Assembly: GCF_015546995.1 (NCBI RefSeq)
Contig: NZ_JADMUH010000001.1
Location: forward strand, 62,001-126,000
Source of the DNA: Streptococcus infantis
GTDB lineage: Bacteria; Bacillota; Bacilli; Lactobacillales; Streptococcaceae
Length of the DNA: 64,000 bases
Direction: 5' to 3'
Shown: positions 1 through 13,159 of the stretch, one piece after another
How positions within the stretch are numbered: position 1 is the first letter of the stretch
Layout of the letters: the number at the start of each line of letters is the position of its first letter
Notes under the pieces: generated by a model
Seen by the model: the letters and a program-made list of their open reading frames with translations, nothing else
Databases searched by the model: none
What the model was told of the DNA's origin: nothing
Translations under genes and position numbers: made by a program

Positions 1-1
1 T

Positions 2-1291
2 GAGGTTCATATGCTTTCGACTGGTGCCTTTAATGCTCTTTTGAAAACACTGGAAGAACCAACTCCAAATGTAGTCTTTATTTTGGCAACGACTGAGCTT
101 CATAAAATTCCTGCAACGATTTTGTCTCGTGTTCAACGATTTGAGTTCAAGTCCATTAAGACTCAGGATATTCGAGATCATATCTTCCAGATTTTAGAAA
201 AAGAAGGGATTGATTACGAAACAGAAGCTGTTGAAATTATTGCTCGCCGAGCTGAGGGTGGTATGCGGGATGCCTTGTCAATTCTAGACCAGGCATTAAG
301 CTTAACCCAAGAAGCAACATTGACAACTGCAGTCTCAGAAGAAATCACTGGTACCATTAGTTTAAGTGCCTTGGATCATTACGTAGCTGCTTTAGCTCAG
401 AAGGATGTACCAGGAGCCCTTCAAAATCTTGATTTGATTTTTGAGAATGGAAAGAGCATGACACGTTTTGTAGTCGATTTGCTGCAATATCTACGTGATA
501 TCTTAATTGTCCAAGCAGGCGGAGAAAATACACATCATAGTGATGCATTTGAGAGAAACGTAGCTCTTCCGCAGGATGTCTTGTTTGAGATGATTAGTCT
601 TGCTACTAGAAGTCTAGCTGATATTAAGGCTAGCCTACAACCTAAAATTTATGCCGAAATGATGACTATTCGTTTAGCAGAAATTGATTCTCAACCAGAA
701 CTTTCAGGTGAGGTGGCTGAGGAATTGTCTTCTCTTCGAGAAGAAGTTGCACGATTGAAACAAGCTCTTGCCAATGTTGGTTCTAATCCCAAACAAACTG
801 TTTCTACACCAAGTCGTCCGACTAACACTAAGTCATTCTATCGTGTAGACCGAAATAAGGTGCAGTCTATTCTTCAAGAAGCAGTAGAAAATCCAGACTT
901 AGCCCGTCAAAACTTAATCCGTCTTCAGAATGCTTGGGGAGAAGTCATTGAAAGCTTATCTGGTCCAGATAAGGCACTCTTAGCTGGTTCTCAACCAGTT
1001 GCTGCTAATGAACGTCATGCGATTTTGGCTTTTGAATCGAATTTCAATGCTGGTCAAACCATGAAACGAGACAATCTTAACACCATGTTTGGTAATATTC
1101 TTAGTCGTGCCGCTGGATTTTCTCCAGAGATTCTTGCTATTTCTATGGAAGAATGGAAGGAAGTTCGAGCTGCATTTTCAAGCAGAGCTAAAGGTTCTCA
1201 AGAACAAGTCAATAAGGAAGAACCCGAAGAGTCCATACTTCCTCAAGGCTTTGAATTTTTAGCAGATAAAGTGACCATAGCTGAAGATTAA
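2..1291 (+). CDS. dnaX: DNA polymerase III gamma/tau subunit, 5'-truncated by window edge
   Basis: Clamp-loader ATPase subunit of the replicative polymerase. The window opens inside the Walker B region: the first codons read EVHMLS, followed by the sensor-1 stretch FILATTE and the arginine-finger loop ILSRVQRFEF, so the P-loop and zinc-binding part lie upstream of the window. About 429 residues remain. The clamp-loader collar domain follows, then a Gln/Ser/Thr-rich linker near residues 255-280 and a C-terminal tau domain. The reading frame is intact to the TAA. Whether a shorter gamma form is made by frameshifting cannot be judged; I saw no obvious slippery A-run with a hairpin. The small membrane protein gene starts 22 bases after the stop. 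Confidence 0.97.
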   Translation, partial: EVHMLSTGAFNALLKTLEEPTPNVVFILATTELHKIPATILSRVQRFEFKSIKTQDIRDHIFQILEKEGIDYETEAVEIIARRAEGGMRDALSILDQALSLTQEATLTTAVSEEITGTISLSALDHYVAALAQKDVPGALQNLDLIFENGKSMTRFVVDLLQYLRDILIVQAGGENTHHSDAFERNVALPQDVLFEMISLATRSLADIKASLQPKIYAEMMTIRLAEIDSQPELSGEVAEELSSLREEVARLKQALANVGSNPKQTVSTPSRPTNTKSFYRVDRNKVQSILQEAVENPDLARQNLIRLQNAWGEVIESLSGPDKALLAGSQPVAANERHAILAFESNFNAGQTMKRDNLNTMFGNILSRAAGFSPEILAISMEEWKEVRAAFSSRAKGSQEQVNKEEPEESILPQGFEFLADKVTIAED

Positions 1292-1313
1292 AGGGAATTG
1301 GTGGTAAAAGACT

Positions 1314-1508
1314 ATGAACAGACAACAATTTATTATCATGGCCTTCTTTACTGCTGCTGAGACTTATTTCTTTAATGAATCCATCATGGAGCAACGGTAT
1401 ATCGTGGCCTTGCTTTGGGCTATTTTGATCCTGAGAAATTTTCGCGTGAGTTATATCATGGGTAAAATTGTGAGCGCTATAGATGATCATTTTCAAGGGA
1501 AAAAGTAG
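1314..1508 (+). CDS. Small membrane protein, DUF3272-like
   Basis: Encodes 64 residues with one or two hydrophobic segments (about residues 5-20 and 25-40) and a basic, polar C-terminus ending QGKK. It matches my memory of the short streptococcal DUF3272 proteins found directly after dnaX, but I cannot confirm the family here. It sits 22 bases behind dnaX with a weak Shine-Dalgarno (GGTGG) and is followed by a terminator, so it is probably the last gene of the dnaX transcript. No function is known to me. An antisense reading frame over the same region has no translation signal and was dismissed. Confidence 0.6.
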   Translation: MNRQQFIIMAFFTAAETYFFNESIMEQRYIVALLWAILILRNFRVSYIMGKIVSAIDDHFQGKK

Positions 1509-1530
1509 CTCCTAGCTTCTAGACAAAATC

Positions 1531-1553
1531 AAAGCCTTTTAGGCTTTTTTTTG
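1531..1553 (+). terminator. Rho-independent terminator after dnaX unit
   Basis: Perfect 7-bp stem AAAGCCT/AGGCTTT (1531-1537 with 1541-1547), three-base loop and a long T-run. It ends the dnaX and small-ORF transcript before the suf operon. Confidence 0.8.
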
Positions 1554-1575
1554 TTATACTATTAAGGTATATTTA

Positions 1576-1639
1576 TTGACATTTTACTGTGTTTTTCTAG
1601 GGATTTAAAAAGGTTAAATTTCAGGTAAATACAGTAAAA
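1576..1639 (+). promoter_or_regulatory. Putative suf operon control region with inverted repeat
   Basis: A perfect -35-like TTGACA lies at 1576-1581, but I see no good -10 at 17 bases. Two 9-bp inverted arms, TTTTACTGT (1582-1590) and ACAGTAAAA (1631-1639), bracket the stretch before the sufC ribosome-binding site. They could form an RNA stem in the leader or be an operator. The role is inferred only from position. Confidence 0.35.
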
Positions 1640-1662
1640 AGGATGAAAAGAAAGGAACAATC

Positions 1663-2433
1663 ATGTCAGTATTAGAGATCAAAGATCTTCACGTTGAAAT
1701 TGAAGGAAAAGAAATTTTAAAAGGGGTCAATCTGACTCTTAAAACAGGAGAAATTGCAGCTATCATGGGACCAAATGGTACCGGTAAGTCTACTCTTTCA
1801 GCTGCTATTATGGGGAACCCAAACTATGAAGTCACTAAAGGTGAAGTCTTGTTTGACGGTGTAAACATCCTTGAATTGGAAGTGGATGAGCGTGCGCGTA
1901 TGGGACTTTTCCTTGCCATGCAATATCCATCAGAAATTCCTGGGATTACCAATGCTGAGTTTCTTCGTGCAGCTATGAATGCTGGTAAAGAAGATGATGA
2001 GAAGATTTCAGTTCGTGAATTTATCACTAAGTTAGACGAAAAAATGGAATTGCTCAACATGAAAGAAGAAATGGCAGAGCGTTACCTCAACGAAGGTTTC
2101 TCAGGTGGTGAGAAAAAACGTAACGAGATTCTTCAACTCTTGATGTTGGAACCAACTTTTGCCCTCTTAGATGAGATTGACTCTGGTCTTGATATTGACG
2201 CCCTTAAAGTTGTCTCTAAAGGTGTAAATGCTATGCGTGGTGAAGGTTTTGGTGCTATGATCATTACTCACTACCAACGTCTTTTGAACTATATCACACC
2301 AGATGTGGTACACGTTATGATGGAAGGTCGTGTTGTTCTTTCTGGTGGTCCAGAATTGGCTGCACGCTTGGAACGTGAAGGATACGCGAAACTAGCTGAA
2401 GAACTTGGCTATGACTACAAGGAAGAATTGTAA
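1663..2433 (+). CDS. sufC: Fe-S cluster assembly ATPase SufC
   Basis: ABC-type ATPase of the SUF iron-sulfur scaffold, 256 residues, the usual family length. Walker A is GPNGTGKST (about residues 36-44), the signature is FSGGEKKR (about 146-153) and Walker B is FALLDEIDSG, with a conserved His in the H-loop (IITHYQR). SufC works as a soluble partner of SufB and SufD, not as a transporter. An AAAGGAA ribosome-binding site precedes the ATG. It is the first gene of a sufCDSUB operon, the standard Firmicute order; sufD starts 27 bases downstream. Confidence 0.97.
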   Translation: MSVLEIKDLHVEIEGKEILKGVNLTLKTGEIAAIMGPNGTGKSTLSAAIMGNPNYEVTKGEVLFDGVNILELEVDERARMGLFLAMQYPSEIPGITNAEFLRAAMNAGKEDDEKISVREFITKLDEKMELLNMKEEMAERYLNEGFSGGEKKRNEILQLLMLEPTFALLDEIDSGLDIDALKVVSKGVNAMRGEGFGAMIITHYQRLLNYITPDVVHVMMEGRVVLSGGPELAARLEREGYAKLAEELGYDYKEEL

Positions 2434-2460
2434 TTCCCTCGTATCTTTTAGGAGAAGTAA

Positions 2461-5387
<2,927 letters not shown>

Positions 5388-5444
5388 GACAAGCTTTCTT
5401 TGTCTTATAAATCATTAGAAATAAAGAATGAAAGAAAGGATATT

Positions 5445-6857
5445 ATGGCTGAAGAAAGAGTAGAACCAAAACCAATTGACCTTGGTGAATATAAATTTGG
5501 TTTCCATGACGATGTAGAGCCTGTCCTATCGACAGGAAAAGGATTGAATGAAGATGTCATTCGTGAACTATCAGCAGCTAAGGGAGAACCTGAGTGGATG
5601 TTGGAATTTCGTTTGAAATCTTATGAAACCTTCAAAAAAATGCCCATGCAAACTTGGGGAGCAGACTTGTCAGAGATTGATTTTGATGACTTGATTTACT
5701 ACCAAAAACCATCTGATAAACCAGCCCGTTCTTGGGATGACGTTCCTGAAAAAATCAAAGAAACCTTTGAACGGATCGGGATTCCTGAAGCTGAACGTGC
5801 CTATCTAGCCGGAGCTTCTGCCCAGTATGAGTCAGAAGTAGTTTACCATAATATGAAGGAAGAATTTGAGAAGTTAGGAATTATCTTTACAGATACAGAT
5901 TCTGCCCTCAAGGAATACCCAGATTTGTTTAAGCAATACTTTGCTAAGTTGGTACCGCCAACAGATAACAAGTTGGCTGCCCTCAACTCAGCAGTATGGT
6001 CTGGTGGAACCTTTATCTATGTACCAAAAGGTGTCAAGGTAGATATTCCACTTCAAACCTACTTCCGTATCAACAATGAAAATACTGGTCAGTTTGAACG
6101 TACCTTGATTATCGTTGATGAGGGAGCAAGTGTCCACTACGTAGAAGGATGTACAGCACCAACATATTCAAGCAACAGCTTGCATGCTGCTATTGTAGAA
6201 ATCTTTGCTTTGGACGGAGCTTATATGCGTTATACGACTATTCAAAACTGGTCTGACAACGTCTATAACTTGGTAACCAAACGTGCTAAAGCTTTGAAAG
6301 ATGCGACAGTTGAGTGGATTGATGGAAACTTAGGTGCCAAAACAACTATGAAATATCCATCTGTTTACCTTGATGGAGAAGGTGCGCGTGGAACTATGCT
6401 TTCGATTGCCTTTGCCAATGCAGGGCAACACCAGGATACTGGTGCTAAGATGATCCACAATGCTCCACATACGAGCTCGTCTATCGTCTCTAAATCTATC
6501 GCTAAAGGTGGAGGAAAGGTTGACTACCGTGGACAAGTGACTTTCAACAAGAACTCTAAGAAATCTGTTTCTCACATCGAGTGTGATACCATTATCATGG
6601 ATGACTTGTCAGCATCAGATACTATTCCATTTAATGAAATCCACAACTCGCAAGTAGCTTTGGAACACGAAGCCAAAGTATCTAAGATTTCAGAAGAACA
6701 ACTCTATTACCTTATGAGTCGTGGCTTGTCAGAGACTGAAGCAACTGAGATGATTGTCATGGGATTTGTAGAGCCCTTCACCAAAGAACTTCCAATGGAG
6801 TATGCAGTTGAGCTTAACCGCTTGATTAGCTATGAAATGGAAGGGTCAGTTGGATAA
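5445..6857 (+). CDS. sufB: Fe-S cluster assembly scaffold SufB
   Basis: Main scaffold subunit on which the nascent Fe-S cluster is built, 470 residues. I chose MAEERVEP because AAGAAAGGA lies at the right distance; an upstream in-frame ATG near 5400 has no ribosome-binding site. The beta-helix core occupies about residues 160-440. It contains YVEGCTAP (a candidate conserved Cys), the QDTGAKMIH region and [12 protein letters not shown], followed by [11 protein letters not shown], which parallels the SufD C-terminus. Last gene of the suf operon, followed by a strong terminator. Confidence 0.96.
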   Translation: MAEERVEPKPIDLGEYKFGFHDDVEPVLSTGKGLNEDVIRELSAAKGEPEWMLEFRLKSYETFKKMPMQTWGADLSEIDFDDLIYYQKPSDKPARSWDDVPEKIKETFERIGIPEAERAYLAGASAQYESEVVYHNMKEEFEKLGIIFTDTDSALKEYPDLFKQYFAKLVPPTDNKLAALNSAVWSGGTFIYVPKGVKVDIPLQTYFRINNENTGQFERTLIIVDEGASVHYVEGCTAPTYSSNSLHAAIVEIFALDGAYMRYTTIQNWSDNVYNLVTKRAKALKDATVEWIDGNLGAKTTMKYPSVYLDGEGARGTMLSIAFANAGQHQDTGAKMIHNAPHTSSSIVSKSIAKGGGKVDYRGQVTFNKNSKKSVSHIECDTIIMDDLSASDTIPFNEIHNSQVALEHEAKVSKISEEQLYYLMSRGLSETEATEMIVMGFVEPFTKELPMEYAVELNRLISYEMEGSVG

Positions 6858-6869
6858 TCATTATGAATA

Positions 6870-6905
6870 AAAACTGAGCAAATATTACATTTGTTCAGTT
6901 TTTTT
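6870..6905 (+). terminator. Terminator of suf operon
   Basis: 14-bp stem (6870-6883 with 6889-6902, one G-U pair), five-base loop and a T-run to 6905, 12 bases after the sufB stop. Confidence 0.9.
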
Positions 6906-6943
6906 GATAATATCTTATAAATATTCACAAAACACATTATTTG

Positions 6944-6952
6944 TGGTAAAAT
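6944..6952 (+). promoter_or_regulatory. Extended -10 promoter of permease gene
   Basis: TGGTAAAAT, an extended -10 element, lies 30 bases before the permease ATG. No good -35 is seen, which is common for extended -10 promoters in streptococci. Confidence 0.6.
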
Positions 6953-6981
6953 AAAACAATTATTGTTAGTGGAGATCAAGA

Positions 6982-8379
6982 ATGAATATTTTTAGAACAA
7001 AAGACTTCAGTCTAAGTAAAACAGAAATGCATCGTCATTTGAAATTAGGGGATTTAATTCTCTTGGGAATTGGTGCCATGGTAGGAACAGGTATCTTTAC
7101 TATTACAGGAACAGCTGCAGCAACATTAGCGGGTCCTGCCCTTGTTGTATCTATCGTAATTTCAGCTATCTGTGTTTCCTTATCGGCGCTCTTTTTTGCA
7201 GAATTTGCTTCTCGTGTTCCAGCAACTGGTGGTGCATATAGTTATTTATATGTGGTTTTGGGAGAATTTCCAGCTTGGATAGCTGGTTGGCTAACTATCA
7301 TGGAATTTATGACAGCAGTCTCTGGTGTAGCTTCAGGTTGGGCTGCTTACTTTAAAGGTTTGCTTAGCCACTACGGAATTTCCTTGCCACAAGCCTTGAA
7401 TGGAACTTTTAATCCTGATCATGGTACTTATATTGATCTTTTGCCAATTTTAGTGATTATGCTTGTTACAGCTGTCGTCCTCATGAATTCGAAAACAGCA
7501 CTTCGCTTCAATTCGATTCTTGTCGTTTTAAAATTTTCTGCTCTTGCTTTATTCATCTTAGTTGGAATCTGGTATATCAAACCTGAGAACTGGTCAGACT
7601 TTGCTCCATTTGGTTTTGGGCAGATTTATGGTGGAAGCACAGGGATTATGGCAGGTGCTTCACTCATGTTCTTTGGATTTCTGGGTTTCGAGTCTATTTC
7701 CATGGCTGTTGATGAAATTCAAAATCCACAGAAGAACATTCCAAGGGGAATAGTTTTATCCCTGGTTATCGTAACTATCTTATATGCTTTAGTTACTTTG
7801 GTATTAACAGGTATCGTTCACTATAGTAAGCTCAATGTTGATGATGCAGTGGCTTTTGCTCTTAGAAGTATTGGTATTGGTTGGGCGGCTAATTATGTCT
7901 CACTCGTTGCAATTTTTACTTTGATTACGGTATGTATTTCCATGACCTACGCCTTGTCTCGAATGATTTATAGTTTGGCTCGTGATGGGTTGTTGCCTAA
8001 GACTTTTAAAGAAGTGACCAAGACAAGTCGTGTTCCAAAGAATGCGACCATCTTAACAGGTCTTGTTTCAGCGATTGCAGCCGGAATCTTTCCTCTATCA
8101 AGTATTGCAGCCTTCCTCAATATCTGTACTTTAGCCTATCTTATTCTCTTAGCTTATGGGATTATCAAGCTAAGAAAAGACAAGGGAGAGCCTAAAGAGG
8201 GAGAATTTAAAACACCCTTGGTTCCTTTTCTACCAATCTTATCGATTTTGATTTGTCTGTCCTTTATGCTTCAATATACTCTTGAAACTTGGATAGCATT
8301 TGTATTAGCACTAGTAGTAGGAGTTATTATTTACTTTACTTATGGCTATAAAAACTCTACACTATCAAAAAATCAATAA
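6982..8379 (+). CDS. APC-family amino-acid permease
   Basis: Integral membrane amino-acid transporter of the APC superfamily, cationic-amino-acid-transporter-like (YfnA type), 465 residues with about 12 hydrophobic segments. The first helix has the substrate-binding glycine motif GIGAMVGTGIF (about residues 31-41). The GFLGFESISMAVDEIQNP stretch in the middle (helix 6) and the RMIYSLARDGLLP loop are typical of the CAT/YfnA branch. Substrate cannot be assigned from sequence. It has its own promoter and shares a bidirectional terminator with dacA. As I recall pneumococcal genomes, dacA follows sufB directly, so this gene may be an insertion or a loss elsewhere. Confidence 0.88.
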   Translation: MNIFRTKDFSLSKTEMHRHLKLGDLILLGIGAMVGTGIFTITGTAAATLAGPALVVSIVISAICVSLSALFFAEFASRVPATGGAYSYLYVVLGEFPAWIAGWLTIMEFMTAVSGVASGWAAYFKGLLSHYGISLPQALNGTFNPDHGTYIDLLPILVIMLVTAVVLMNSKTALRFNSILVVLKFSALALFILVGIWYIKPENWSDFAPFGFGQIYGGSTGIMAGASLMFFGFLGFESISMAVDEIQNPQKNIPRGIVLSLVIVTILYALVTLVLTGIVHYSKLNVDDAVAFALRSIGIGWAANYVSLVAIFTLITVCISMTYALSRMIYSLARDGLLPKTFKEVTKTSRVPKNATILTGLVSAIAAGIFPLSSIAAFLNICTLAYLILLAYGIIKLRKDKGEPKEGEFKTPLVPFLPILSILICLSFMLQYTLETWIAFVLALVVGVIIYFTYGYKNSTLSKNQ

Positions 8380-8381
8380 AG

Positions 8382-8410
8382 AAAAAATCGCGATTTTTCG
8401 CGATTTTTTT
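8382..8410. terminator. Bidirectional terminator between permease and dacA
   Basis: A 12-bp perfect stem built on TCGCGA (8382-8393 with 8398-8409) flanked by A-run and T-run, so it can serve both converging genes. It overlaps the last bases of dacA. Confidence 0.85.
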
Positions 8411-9650
8411 ATAATTTTTCATTTACAAATCGAACGAAACGATTCCACCATACTTTTAAGAAGAAGGCTTTCTCAACATTCTTTTCAGCGACCATTTCAA
8501 AGGTTGGTTTGTCAGTGGTGATATAACCTTGACCGACTAAGTCTTTGTCATCGTAAGTCAGATGTCCAACGACTGTACCTGCTTCAAGTGGTGCAGTATG
8601 CTCAGTACTATCAGGTGTGTAAGTAACAGATGACTGTGCTCGACTACCGAGACGTTGAACAATTTTTATATCTTCTTTAGCGACTGCTGTAACCGTATCT
8701 TGCTTCCCGTCATAAACTGGAGATTTGCTATCTTGGTAGCTTTCTCCTTGATTGACGATTGTTTGAAGAGAGAAATTGGATGAGATATAATCTAAAAGAG
8801 CTGAAGTTGCTGTGAAACGAGCGTAGGGATTGGTATCTTGGTTGTCAGCGTTAAGGACAACTGTAATGATACGCATGCCTTTTTCTACAGTCGTACCTAC
8901 GAAGGATGCTCCAGCTTTATCAGTCGTACCAGTTTTAAGGCCATCAACACCACCACGATAGGCAGGTAATCCCTCTAACATATAGTTTGTAGAATGAATA
9001 GTCATCCCTGCAAAAGTAGAAGAAGGTTTCTTGGTGATTTCTAGAACCTGAGGGTATTTGAGGATAAGATTACGAGCGACAATCGCAACATCATAGGCAC
9101 TCAGTTTGTTTTCATCATCTTTCTTAGAGCCAGGATAGATATTATCTCCAAGAGTTTCATTATTTAGACCAGTTGTATTGACGAGGGTAGCATCTTGAAT
9201 CCCCCATTCAAGAAGTTTAGCCTTCATCATATCAACAAAGTCTTTTTCTGATCCGGCAACCTTTTCTGCCAACGCGATAGCTGCACTATTGGCACTAGAT
9301 ACCAATGTTGCTTCTAACAACTCTTCAACAGTATAGTTACGAGCTTCCATAGGAACGTTACTTGCTTCGGAGTTAGTCGTGAGCTGGTAAGGATAATCAG
9401 ATATTTCTACCGGAGTGGAAAGAGTGATTTTACCTTGTTCTAGGGCCTCATATACCAAGTAAACAGTTAGCAACTTACTGATAGAGGCAATCTCTACAGG
9501 TTGAGTAGCATCTTTTTCATATAAAATCTTACCAGTATTAGCTTCAACAGCGATGGCGTGTTTTGCAGCAACATCAAAATCCTGAGCAAATACAGTTGTA
9601 GTCGAACCAAATGAAATAAGTGTTAGTATTGTTAAAAATATTTTCTTCAT
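8409..9650 (-). CDS. dacA: D-alanyl-D-alanine carboxypeptidase DacA (PBP3)
   Basis: Low-molecular-weight penicillin-binding protein that removes the terminal D-Ala from peptidoglycan pentapeptides; 413 residues. There is a signal peptide with a hydrophobic core and an AQD cleavage region (about residues 1-22). The three active-site motifs are SISK (about 56-59), SANS (about 118-121) and KTGTT (about 239-243). The second, beta-rich domain follows. The C-terminus has an aromatic, basic amphipathic helix (FFLKVWWNRFVRF) that anchors the enzyme on the outer membrane face. No Shine-Dalgarno is obvious and the predicted leader is very short. Confidence 0.95.
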   Translation of the reverse strand: MKKIFLTILTLISFGSTTTVFAQDFDVAAKHAIAVEANTGKILYEKDATQPVEIASISKLLTVYLVYEALEQGKITLSTPVEISDYPYQLTTNSEASNVPMEARNYTVEELLEATLVSSANSAAIALAEKVAGSEKDFVDMMKAKLLEWGIQDATLVNTTGLNNETLGDNIYPGSKKDDENKLSAYDVAIVARNLILKYPQVLEITKKPSSTFAGMTIHSTNYMLEGLPAYRGGVDGLKTGTTDKAGASFVGTTVEKGMRIITVVLNADNQDTNPYARFTATSALLDYISSNFSLQTIVNQGESYQDSKSPVYDGKQDTVTAVAKEDIKIVQRLGSRAQSSVTYTPDSTEHTAPLEAGTVVGHLTYDDKDLVGQGYITTDKPTFEMVAEKNVEKAFFLKVWWNRFVRFVNEKL

Positions 9651-9659
9651 AGTAATTGT

Positions 9660-9668
9660 ATTCTATCA
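9660..9668 (-). promoter_or_regulatory. Extended -10 promoter of dacA
   Basis: On the minus strand TGATAGAAT ends nine bases before the dacA ATG. A start seven bases downstream of the hexamer would leave a leader of only about three bases. Confidence 0.5.
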
Positions 9669-9725
9669 TAAAGACAAAAAATATTCTTGTTTTTATAATG
9701 TAGGTTATCAATCTTTTTCGAAATA

Positions 9726-9734
9726 TGGTAAAAT
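9726..9734 (+). promoter_or_regulatory. Extended -10 promoter of AI-2E-family gene
   Basis: TGGTAAAAT, 21 bases before the ATG, followed by a strong AGAGGAGGTGG ribosome-binding site. Confidence 0.6.
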
Positions 9735-9755
9735 AGGAAAAAGAGGAGGTGGCTT

Positions 9756-10847
9756 ATGTTTCGGAGAAATAAATTATTCTTCTGGACCACTGAGATATTA
9801 TTAATAACCTTAATCTTCTACTTATGGAGAGAAATGGGTGCTATTATTACACCATTTGTAAGTGTCGTAAATACAATCATGATTCCCTTTTTATTAGGAG
9901 GATTTCTCTACTACTTAACAAATCCAATCGTTATCTTTTTAGAGAAAGAGTGTAAAATCAACCGAATTATTGGGATTTTGTTAACACTTTGTGCTCTCTT
10001 CGGGTCCATAGTGATAGCTGTCGTATATCTCTTACCGATTTTAATCAATCAGTTGAGTAGTTTGATCAATTCCAGCCAAGGCATCTATGGTCGACTCCAA
10101 GATTTGGTGATAGAATTATCAAAATACCCTGCTTTCCAAGAACTTGATATTCAACAAACAATTCAACAATTAAATCTTTCTTACGTTGATATTTTACAAA
10201 ATATCTTAAATAGTGTGACAAATAGTGTAGGAAGTGTTCTTTCAGCTCTAGTAAGCACTGTTTTAATTATTATTATGACACCAGTTTTCTTGATTTACTT
10301 CCTTCTAGATGGGCATAAATTTTTGCCGATGCTAGAAAGAACTATTTTAAAACGAGACAAACTTAATATATCTGGTTTAATAACAAACTTGAATGCGACG
10401 ATTTCCCGTTACATAAGTGGAGTATCAATCGATGCATTCATTATCGGGTGTTTGGCTTTTATCGGTTATAGTGTGATTGGCTTAAAATATGCATTAGTTT
10501 TTGCTATTTTCTCAGGTTTAGCGAATCTGATTCCTTATGTTGGACCGAGTATTGGATTAATCCCGATGATTATTTCAAATCTGTTTACGGATCCTCAAAA
10601 GATGATAATAGCAGTTATCTATATGCTGATTATCCAACAAGTAGATGGGAATATCCTATACCCTCGAATTGTGGGTGGTGTCATGAAGGTTCATCCGATT
10701 ACAATTCTCGTCCTATTATTGTTGTCAAGTAATATCTACGGTGTCGTTGGTATGATTGTTGCCGTTCCTACCTACTCGATTCTCAAAGAAATATCCAAAT
10801 TCCTAGTTCGACTTTATGAAAAACATAAAGAAGTACAAGAAAAATAA
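9756..10847 (+). CDS. AI-2E family transporter-like membrane protein
   Basis: Integral membrane protein of the AI-2E/PerM (UPF0118) family, 363 residues. Hydrophobic helices fill about residues 7-95 and 155-350, with a soluble, amphipathic segment in between (about 95-150). Family signatures include PFLLGGFLYYLTNP near the N-terminus, TPVFLIYFLLDG in the middle and the C-terminal IPYVGPSIGLIP and HPITILVLLL stretches. Members have been proposed as AI-2 exporters or Na+/H+ antiporters, but the substrate is unknown here. A paralogue lies at 34809-35972. Monocistronic, with its own promoter and terminator. Confidence 0.85.
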   Translation: MFRRNKLFFWTTEILLITLIFYLWREMGAIITPFVSVVNTIMIPFLLGGFLYYLTNPIVIFLEKECKINRIIGILLTLCALFGSIVIAVVYLLPILINQLSSLINSSQGIYGRLQDLVIELSKYPAFQELDIQQTIQQLNLSYVDILQNILNSVTNSVGSVLSALVSTVLIIIMTPVFLIYFLLDGHKFLPMLERTILKRDKLNISGLITNLNATISRYISGVSIDAFIIGCLAFIGYSVIGLKYALVFAIFSGLANLIPYVGPSIGLIPMIISNLFTDPQKMIIAVIYMLIIQQVDGNILYPRIVGGVMKVHPITILVLLLLSSNIYGVVGMIVAVPTYSILKEISKFLVRLYEKHKEVQEK

Positions 10848-10855
10848 AGATTTTC

Positions 10856-10890
10856 AAAAAGAAACAGATTCATCTGTTTCTTTTTTTATC
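10856..10890 (+). terminator. Terminator of AI-2E-family gene
   Basis: 14-bp stem (10856-10869 with 10872-10885) built on GAAACAGAT/ATCTGTTTC with a run of T. Confidence 0.85.
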
Positions 10891-10955
10891 TTTTATCAAT
10901 AAATCGAGTACCGAGAAGAAGAATAAGAATAATTCACAAAATCTTTGTAAAACAC

Positions 10956-10983
10956 TTGCAATTTAGCTAAAATTTGATAAAAT
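10956..10983 (+). promoter_or_regulatory. tuf promoter
   Basis: TTGCAA (10956-10961), a 16-base spacer containing TG at 10975-10976, and TAAAAT (10978-10983). The combined -35 and extended -10 fits a strong promoter, as expected for EF-Tu. Confidence 0.7.
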
Positions 10984-11054
10984 AGTAAGGAAAGTTAGAC
11001 TGTATTGCCTACTGTCTATCTATAAAATATATTTTATTGGAGGCTTTTACTCAA

Positions 11055-12251
<1,197 letters not shown>

Positions 12252-12296
12252 TTCGATTTAGTTCCCAGAAGAACAATTATTTAAGTCAGACATTAA

Positions 12297-12327
12297 AAGA
12301 ATCTTGCTATGCAAGGTTCTTTTTTCT
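12297..12327 (+). terminator. tuf terminator
   Basis: 11-bp stem (12297-12307 with 12311-12321, G-U pairs included), three-base loop and six T. The rest of the gap up to tmk is AT-rich and shows no gene; it holds a lone TACGAATA at 12367-12374 (see findings) and the tmk promoter. Confidence 0.85.
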
Positions 12328-12481
12328 AGCTATACGAAGGCAAAATAAGACAGTATGGTAGTTGATTACGAATATAGAAACTTAATTAAATAATTATCTA
12401 CTTTATTAACGAATGTATATCCTAGTTTTTCAGAATAAATTTTTATTAGGTTAAAAAGCTTTTCACAAATGCCTCTTTTTT

Positions 12482-12490
12482 TGATAAAAT
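12482..12490 (+). promoter_or_regulatory. Extended -10 promoter of tmk operon
   Basis: TGATAAAAT, 31 bases before the tmk ATG, following a run of seven T. Confidence 0.6.
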
Positions 12491-12520
12491 AGAAGGAAGA
12501 AAAAAAGAAATGAGTTCGTC

Positions 12521-13159
12521 ATGTCAAAAGGATTTTTAGTCTCTCTAGAGGGGCCAGAGGGAGCTGGGAAAACGAGTGTGCTTGAAGCTATCCTTCCTGT
12601 GTTAGAAGAAAAAAATATTGAGGTTTTAACAACACGTGAACCAGGTGGAGTATTGATTGGTGAGAAGATTCGAGAAGTTATTTTAGATCCTAGTCATACT
12701 CAAATGGATGCCAAGACAGAGCTTCTACTCTATATTGCTAGTCGTAGACAACACCTAGTGGAAAAGGTCTTACCAGCACTTGCAGCAGGGAAACTGGTCA
12801 TCATGGATCGTTTTATTGATAGTTCCGTTGCTTATCAAGGTTTTGGTCGTGGTTTAGATATTGAAGCTATTGATTGGCTCAATCAATTTGCGACAGATGG
12901 TCTTAAACCAGATTTGACACTTTATTTTGATATTGAAGTGGAGAAGGGGCTTGAACGAATCGCGGCAAACAGTAATCGTGAAGTCAACCGTTTGGACTTG
13001 GAAGGCTTAGACTTGCACAGAAAAGTTCGTCAAGGATATCTTTCCCTTCTTGAAAAAGAAGGTGAACGCATTGCAAAAATCGATGCCAGTTTACCACTAG
13101 ATCAAGTGATTGAAAATACTAAGCAAGTCTTGTTTGACAGAATGGGGCTGACAGAATGA
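12521..13159 (+). CDS. tmk: Thymidylate kinase
   Basis: Phosphorylates dTMP to dTDP for DNA synthesis, 212 residues. The P-loop is GPEGAGKT (about residues 10-17), the DRX motif is [13 protein letters not shown] (about 91-103), and the TREPGG motif near residue 37 contacts the nucleotide. First gene of a tmk-holB-yabA-rsmI cluster; its last four bases (ATGA) overlap the start of holB, which suggests translational coupling. The order matches the pneumococcal replication cluster as I remember it. Confidence 0.97.
   Translation: MSKGFLVSLEGPEGAGKTSVLEAILPVLEEKNIEVLTTREPGGVLIGEKIREVILDPSHTQMDAKTELLLYIASRRQHLVEKVLPALAAGKLVIMDRFIDSSVAYQGFGRGLDIEAIDWLNQFATDGLKPDLTLYFDIEVEKGLERIAANSNREVNRLDLEGLDLHRKVRQGYLSLLEKEGERIAKIDASLPLDQVIENTKQVLFDRMGLTE

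Noticed and set aside
5400-5444. In-frame upstream extension of sufB
   Set aside because: No ribosome-binding site, non-conserved residues, and AAGAAAGGA is correctly spaced only for the ATG at 5445.
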